NCBI GenBank assembly: GCA_934045075.1
Contig: OW203724.1
Span: 1,790,501 to 1,854,500, forward strand
Length of the DNA: 64,000 nucleotides
Source of the DNA: Yponomeuta sedellus
Taxonomy: Eukaryota; Arthropoda; Insecta; Lepidoptera; Yponomeutidae
Direction of reading: 5' to 3'
Below, in pieces: positions 57,989-64,000 of this stretch. Under the pieces are notes generated by a model. It saw only the letters and a program-made list of their open reading frames with translations. It made no database searches and was not told where the DNA came from. The position numbers and the translations under genes are program-made. How positions within the stretch are numbered: position 1 is the stretch's first letter; each line of letters begins with the position of its first letter.

Positions 57989-60900
57989 ATGCTCCCTCGT
58001 CGACGAAATATTGGAGGTGATTCGGAAAGGACACCTCTCGTAGAAAACGATTTGGAGAAGTACAGTAAATTGGATAAGAAAGGATACACGAAGCCTTACG
58101 CCCAGTCAGCACAGACAGATAACAGATCAAGTAAAGACTTTGATTATACAGAGCATACCTTCGATTATACCTTCGATTTCCTCGAAGATCCAGTGTTTGA
58201 AACAGTCATGGCGTCCCGAGATAGAACCAGCGAGTTTATATCGACGGTACGGAGTCTCCAAGGCCGGATGCTCGCCAGGCCTGCTGTCAGAGATGTGCAG
58301 AAGGCTGCGGTTCTTGAGACATACTCCCAGTTTATGAGCATGGCTAAAGTGATAAGCAAAAACATTACAGGCACTTATGCTAAGCTGGAGAAACTGGCTA
58401 CATGTAAGTAATTTGTAAAGATTATTCGTTCCTCTTCCCCTCTCTCCATAACACATTCTAGTAACTTTAATTGTTGTACATGAATACATATTATATAGGT
58501 ACCTATTTTATTGGACAAAAACTTGTAAAAAGAAAGAAGGTGTAGCCTTTGCTATAAGCCATGGAATTTTAAAAATTTTGCAGCATTTTTTTATTTTAGT
58601 CTACAATGTGTTGTGCTTACGAAAGTTTTAGTTAAAATATTAATTTTCTTCTTCATAAAGCAGTTTAACATGTTGAAATAATAGGTTTTTGCTCCCTTTG
58701 TTGCTTGGAGACTGGGGTAGATCTGGTTTGCAATTCTAGTTTCATGACTGGCTAACGTAGAATGAAGAATGCATTTTTAAGTTATGAATAAACAAAAATG
58801 TATACAATGTATAAGTGTTTCTAGGCAAAATTATTCATTGACATTATGTTATTGGATTCGACGGAAGTCGTCAGTCTATTTATTTTCACTGATGTTTGTA
58901 TGCAGTTAACCAAACTCTATTGGTAACATGTCTTGTGGTAACACTGATACATGACGAAATATTTTTAAATACTCTTTCATAATGTGGGGACACATTTATT
59001 AGAAGATTGTGGCCAGTTTTCTAAAATTATTTTGAATCTGTGGGAAAACTGAAAGCAGTATTATCTTTTATACTATTTTTATTTTTAATGCACTAACCTG
59101 TACTAAGGAACAAATTTAAAAACCTATTTTAGAGGCTAAAAATTTCACCCATGCCGGGATTCGACCCCGCAACCTCTGGCTATCCGTGCCAGCGCTCTAC
59201 CAATTGAGCCAATGGGCGACTCACGGCATCAGTGAAATTTCGAACCTCTTTACACTATTCTCTGTATTACGTACAGGCAGCGACATCTGACTTAAGCAAA
59301 TTGCATCACTTACAGCCCCAACTACCTACTTTGCAATTAGGTTTTACATTGGAACGATATCACTGTACTCACATGATTATACTATTTTTATTTTTAATGC
59401 ACTAACCCGTGCTAAGGAACAAATTTAAAAACTTATTTTAGAGGCTAAAAATTTCACCCATGCCGGGATTCGACCCCGCAACCTCTGGCTATCCGTGCCA
59501 GCGCTCTACCAATTGAGCCAATGGGCGACTCACGGCATCAGTGAAATTTCGAACCTCTTTACACTATTCTCTGTATTACGTACAGGCAGCGACATCTGAC
59601 TTAAGCAAATAAAAAATAAAATAAAGTCTTTTATTTTATTGAAAACTGGTGATCTCTTTCTTTGTTAACTGGCGATCTCTATAATTTATAACACAGTCTA
59701 GCAAGTGTTTCTATGTAAATCCTTTTAATATGTACTTCCCCCTAATACCGCTATATCTTTGATTATTCCATACTCTCGCCTATTGCACTGATAGCAGTTT
59801 CATAGATTGAACAGTCTTATAAAAACAACATGGTTTTCTTAAGGTGTCGAACATATTTATGAGGACCATATTAAAATATCAATACATAAAGGCATTACGT
59901 TGAAGGCAAGGAAATATGTCATAAGACTTCCACACAATTTAATTTTCCTTTCACTATTAATTGTCTTTTTAATTTAATGATATGAAAGGCGATAAAAAAT
60001 ATAATTAGGAACATGACAAACAATATTTTAATATTGTCACTCATACGATGGAGGCGAGTATTTCCTGCAACATCTAATCACAAATGATGGTATTTGTCGT
60101 AACGTCCGAAATTGTGTTCACGCGGCTAGCGATCGTCATGAGTTAAATGCACGTGAACTGAAATAAGTCTTTTCGACCGCAAAGCATGCGACGCAAAGAT
60201 TGTTCGGGAGGTCCTAGGGCATTGTAGATCGAATTGTCATAACACAGAATTGTAGTTTTATGGAACTGATATAAAAGCAGGGTTCAGTTAAGCATTCAAT
60301 GCCTTAAAGTTGTAATTTTCTTTAATCAATTAATTTTACAGTGGCCAAAAAGAAGTCTTTGTTTGATGACCGGCCAACTGAGATACAAGAGCTGACATAC
60401 ATAATTAAGGGTGATCTAAGCTCACTCAATCAGCAGATTGCGCGGCTGGGTGAGATGCCACGAGGGCGCCGCAGCATGCATAGCCATTCCTCCAGTGTCG
60501 TGCTGGCACTGCAATCCCGTCTTGCCTCCATGAGTAATCAATTCAAACAGGTTAGTACTGCCTTGATTATTCCAGTCTACATTTATATGATACTAATAAT
60601 TCATAACAGACAAGCAAAGAGAAAAACTAGCTAGTACACAAAGAGCAATGGAAAGGAGCATGTTGGGAATCAGACTTAGCGATAAAATCAGAAATTCAGA
60701 AATAAGAAAGAAAACTAAAGTAACAGACATAATTACTCGCATAGAACACTTGAAATGGGGTTGGACAGGACATATGTTACGTTGCAAAATAAACAAATGG
60801 AGTAAACAAGTCACCTTATGGTATCCAAGAGAAGGCACCAGAAGGAAGGGTCGTCCGAAAATAAGATGGAAAGACGATATCCGCCTAACCTTGGGACCAT

Positions 60901-61994
60901 ACTGGACCAGAGTAGCTGAGGACAGAGCTCAGTGGAGAGAGCTGGAGGAGGCCTATGCCAAAAGGCACGCCAAGTTGCGAGACATGAATTACTATGAATT
61001 AACCAAAACTTGTGCAAAACTTTGAATTGTGATTCTTGAAGCAATTTCGGAATAAAAGGGCTTATTATTATTATTATTATAATAATTCATGTTTGAATGA
61101 CTAGGACTAAAAGACTAATTTATTAAAACACGTTTCCATAAAATAACACTCCTCAAAGCCTGTTTAAATAATCTGTGTTATGGATTTCTTTTAACATACT
61201 ATTTCAACTGCAATTGGGAAGTGTTGTAGAGGACCTGTTTTTTTTTTTAAAATGACACCGAAAGTATTATTTATAAACTGAACCGAAAGTATTAAAAAAT
61301 CTGTATCACTAAAGCACTCAGTGAGGTGAAGCAATCTTTAAATTTAAACCAGGATCTTCCTAAAACAACAAATAAAGCTTCTTTAAGGTATAAAAAGCTT
61401 CTAACAGAGCAAAGAAATAAAAACAAATAAAATGCTCTATTTTAAATATTTTCCTTCATTTTTAAATGGTAAATCACAAATATTTTATGTCTACTTAAGC
61501 AACCTATCTTTTCTTTGCTTCAGGTCTTAGAAGTTAGATCGGAAAACTTGAAGCATCAAAACAGCAGACGCGAGCAGTTCTCGCGCGTGGCGCCCGTGGC
61601 AAAGGAAGTGCCGATGCTGCTGCAGCAGGAGGAGGTGAGCATAGAGCTGGGAGTCGGCGAGCCCGCGGCAGCACAGCAGCAGCTGCAGCAATATGCCTTG
61701 CGGGACGACAGCGACACGTACGTGCAGCAGCGAGCCGAGACCATGCACAACATTGAAAGCACCATCGTCGAACTTGGCGGTATCTTCCAGCAGCTGGCAC
61801 ACATGGTCAAAGAGCAAGACGAAGCCATCGGCCGGATCGATGCAAACATCCAGGAATCCGAAATGAACGTTGAAGCGGGACATAGAGAGATCATGAAATA
61901 CTTCCAAAGCGTTACAGGAAACAGAGCACTCATGTTTAAAGTTTTTGGTGTTTTGATATTCTTTTTCATCTTCTTTGTTGTTGTTATGGCATGA
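57989..61994 (+). CDS. Stx5: Syntaxin-5, Golgi Qa-SNARE (three exons)
   Basis: Exons 57989-58403, 60342-60550 and 61524-61994 join in phase to give 364 residues. The N-terminus MLPRRR resembles the basic ER-retrieval start of long syntaxin-5. Met74 (58208) begins MASRDRTSEF, the equivalent of the short-form start in mammals. LAKKKSLFDDRP and EIQELTYIIK are family signatures. The SNARE motif (RAETMHNIESTIVELGGIFQ onward) has its central Gln in IFQQLAHM. A C-terminal anchor of about 20 hydrophobic residues ends the protein. Role: fusion of ER-Golgi and intra-Golgi vesicles. An out-of-frame ATG at 57984 overlaps the first start. Intron 1 holds a SINE dimer, intron 2 a LINE remnant. Confidence 0.95.
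59050..59612 (-). repeat. Tandem SINE dimer in syntaxin intron 1
   Basis: The motif ATGCCGGGATTCGACCCCGC is at 59151 and again at 59460, a 309-bp period. Both are inverted copies of the family at 31.4, 41.8 and 51.4 kb. TATTTTTATTTTTAATGCAC starts each unit. Confidence 0.85.
60593..61091 (+). pseudogene. 5'-truncated LINE (RTE-like) in syntaxin intron 2
   Basis: Frame 60648-61025 reads RAMERSMLGI, HLKWGWTGHMLR and GRPKIRWKDDI, the C-terminus of an endonuclease/reverse-transcriptase LINE. It ends in a TTA-repeat tail. AATAATTCAT is present on both sides (about 60593 and 61080), a target duplication. Confidence 0.85.
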
Positions 61995-62354
61995 AACTTG
62001 TTTATTTCTGATGCTAGAAGAACATATTATTCTGTTTACAAATGATTGAAGCATTGTATTATTTCATTTAATTATACCTAATGAAGAAAATTCGTGATGT
62101 TGAAAACATTATATTTCAATGAATGGGATTCAAATATAGACGAAAACTAATATAAGACAGTATATTCATTTTAAAATCCATCAAGACGTGTTGTATTTTT
62201 GAGCGGATTTAACGTCTGCATTGATATTGTATCCCGATTACTTTATGATTATTATATATATTAACTTCCACACAACACAATCACTTGTCCTGGTCCCAAT
62301 TCATGATACTCTGTGCTGTGGTAGGCAGGCAAGGACATCACAAACATGAAAATA

Positions 62355-62598
62355 TTCCCAGATTCGGGCTACGTGTAGGTACAAATTAATATTTGCACAG
62401 CCCCTAGTGGAAATCGAACCCATGGTAATCTATAAGCGGACGACCTCCGGCATTGTTCTGGTTAAATCGGTACGTGTTCCCAGATTCGGGCTACGTGTAG
62501 GTACAAATTAATATTTGCACAGCCCCTAGTGGAAATCGAACCCATGGTAATCTATAAGCGGACGACCTCCGGCATTGTTCTGGTTAAATCGGTAGTGC
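62355..62598. repeat. 122-bp tandem duplication
   Basis: TTCCCAGATTCGGGCTACG through TTCTGGTTAAATCGGTA occurs twice, starting at 62355 and 62477, almost identical. It contains a tRNA-like B box in reverse (GGAAATCGAACCC) and so is probably a SINE segment. Confidence 0.85.
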
Positions 62599-62714
62599 CG
62601 TTGTCATTATTTAAATGTAACGGTCGTAAAGTTGGCATGTGACAACTGACAACGTATGGCGGCGGGATGCTTCGATTATTTAGTTGGGAATTGGGAAGGT
62701 CAGAAGTGTTTCAG

Positions 62715-62935
62715 GTCGGGCGGCGGTGGAAGTTGAAGGAAGATGTTGTGTTCATGTTCTTCTGACGTTTATTATAAACTGTGTAGAGTTACAACGACCT
62801 AGAAAAGTGTACAGTGCTAACCTGTATACTAGCCTCTCAATAACAAACATCTACAATCTCTAATAAACGTCATGGACCTGAACATCAACATCTACTTTCT
62901 TCCACCGCCGCCGCCCTACAACCGACATCAGCTGT
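62715..62935. repeat. Imperfect long inverted repeat
   Basis: GGGCGGCGGTGGAAG...GATGTTGTGTTCATG...GACGTTTATTA at the left is mirrored by AATAAACGTCATGGACCTGAAC...CTTCCACCGCCGCCGCCC at the right. Probably a foldback element; no gene was recognised. Confidence 0.6.
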
Positions 62936-63526
62936 GCGACAGAGTGAATTGCACACTCACTCCCCCGTTCGTACAAACACGTTTACCGAGTTTTTTAAGA
63001 AATCGAGGTTTTATAGTTTAGAAGTAAGGTAGATTTAAATACATATAATCAAAAATAGTTATTGTCCATGTTTATTATCCTTATTGATATATTTTTCACA
63101 CAAAAGTTAAAAGAATAGCATTGTAACATTACATTAAAGGACTTATCTGAGGAAAACTAAGAGAATTCGAATTCAGTATTCGTCACATTTGGTACAACAA
63201 GAACAAAAATTAAACCAATGCAGCGGCTAAAAGATCCATTTCAAAAGTAACAACTTCCTTATCAAGTTTATTCTGAATAAACTTGCCAGTAATTTTGTCA
63301 GAAGAGTCTGACCAAATTTTGTGCCGTTTAATCATGAAACTTTGGCCGTTGCATCTATGTAATGAGATGATTTATGCAGCGTCCAGCGCCTGATTATGTA
63401 ACTTATCGAAAATACATGTAGGTATGTGCAAAAAGGAAATATCTATTGGAAAGTCGTACAATTATGTGAATCGATATCACTGTCACGTATCAGATAGGTA
63501 TACACTGAAATACGGTATCCCCTATG

Positions 63527-63586
63527 TGTGATACATATTGCGCCTCATATATACGCCAGTAAATACGAGGCGCAATATGTATTACA
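63527..63586. repeat. 20-bp inverted repeat with 20-nt spacer
   Basis: TGTGATACATATTGCGCCTC (63527-63546) and GAGGCGCAATATGTATTACA (63567-63586) pair with one mismatch. No associated gene. Confidence 0.6.
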
Positions 63587-63654
63587 CAACTAATTAAACA
63601 TTCTGCTATAGCACACACATGAATACGGGAAAATTTACATAATCAAGACACTTA

Positions 63655-63705
63655 GGCACCTCCACTCAAACTAGATGGGTGAAGGGACCACTGAGACGCT
63701 GCAGT
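63655..63705 (-). repeat. Short dispersed repeat shared with 54640-54690
   Basis: AACTAGATGGGTGAAGGGACC matches the complement of GGTCCCGTCACCCATCTAGT at about 54650, inside the BEL/Pao 3' region. From here to the window end nothing else was recognised. Confidence 0.55.
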
Positions 63706-64000
63706 GCCTGATGCATTGTTTTAGATAGACTAGGGTTGCCCAGCACCTATATCATTCTCACAGCTTAGTTTAACCATATTTAAATTAATAGTGTGTTTAT
63801 TAATAACAACTCATTAACTAAAACTAACTGAAGATTAAAGTATCTTTTTAGTTCATCAATTTCGCTGAAAACAGATAGCTTGCAACTATAAAAAAATAGT
63901 CTTAGAAAAACACAATTCCTTAAAACAGATAATATGTTTTAGATGTTGTTCTTTAGATAGCCTGTGGTAAAGAGAAAGACGTAGCCATAGACAGTTGATT

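Noticed and set aside
61527..62054. Long minus-strand ORFs at 61527-62054.
   Set aside because: They are antisense to the last syntaxin-5 exon, whose SNARE motif and membrane anchor are unmistakable.

Overview
The window is nuclear DNA from an insect, almost certainly a moth or butterfly. The two host genes are split by many introns. One is closest to the lepidopteran chitooligosaccharidolytic beta-N-acetylglucosaminidases. The intergenic and intronic DNA is packed with repeats, many of them of kinds common in Lepidoptera (tRNA-derived SINEs, RTE-like and I-like LINEs, BEL/Pao, P-like and Transib-like DNA transposons, short foldback MITEs). The species cannot be named from the sequence.

Host genes. 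(1) From 3559 to 30968 on the + strand lie eleven exons of a GH20 beta-N-acetylhexosaminidase of chitin degradation. The first exons, about 140 codons, lie off the left edge. Its intron between 11752 and 25855 is 14 kb long and filled with nested elements. (2) From 57989 to 61994 on the + strand is a complete three-exon syntaxin-5 gene, a Golgi/ER SNARE, with a LINE remnant and a SINE dimer in its introns. The ~27 kb between the two genes holds no recognisable host gene.

Mobile DNA, left to right. 270-3213 is a Transib-type transposon with a RAG1-like transposase: terminal repeats starting CAC, an exact 5-bp target duplication, a TATA promoter, one intron and all three DDE residues. It sits antisense in a hexosaminidase intron, inside a dispersed repeat whose empty version is still present near 28390. 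12818-25138 holds three copies of a GGCC-ended element carrying 47-bp minisatellite arrays. The third copy was split by a 5.9-kb P-element relative (17545-23406) with a THAP domain, a tandem array of seven 63-nt exons, and a transposase killed by two stops and one frameshift. 33681-39283 is a LINE with both ORFs intact, inserted in an older LINE. 39.8-47.4 kb holds THAP-containing relics, a tandem SINE array and deleted P-like copies. 48271-55513 is a BEL/Pao LTR retrotransposon, itself cut by a SINE, inserted in an RTE-like LINE.

The best candidate for something new is the Transib-like element. Its ends resemble V(D)J recombination signals in their heptamers, and possibly also in a one-helical-turn asymmetry between the two ends. 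Second is the in-frame, splice-site-bearing micro-exon array of the P-like element. All calls come from reading the sequence; no database search was run.
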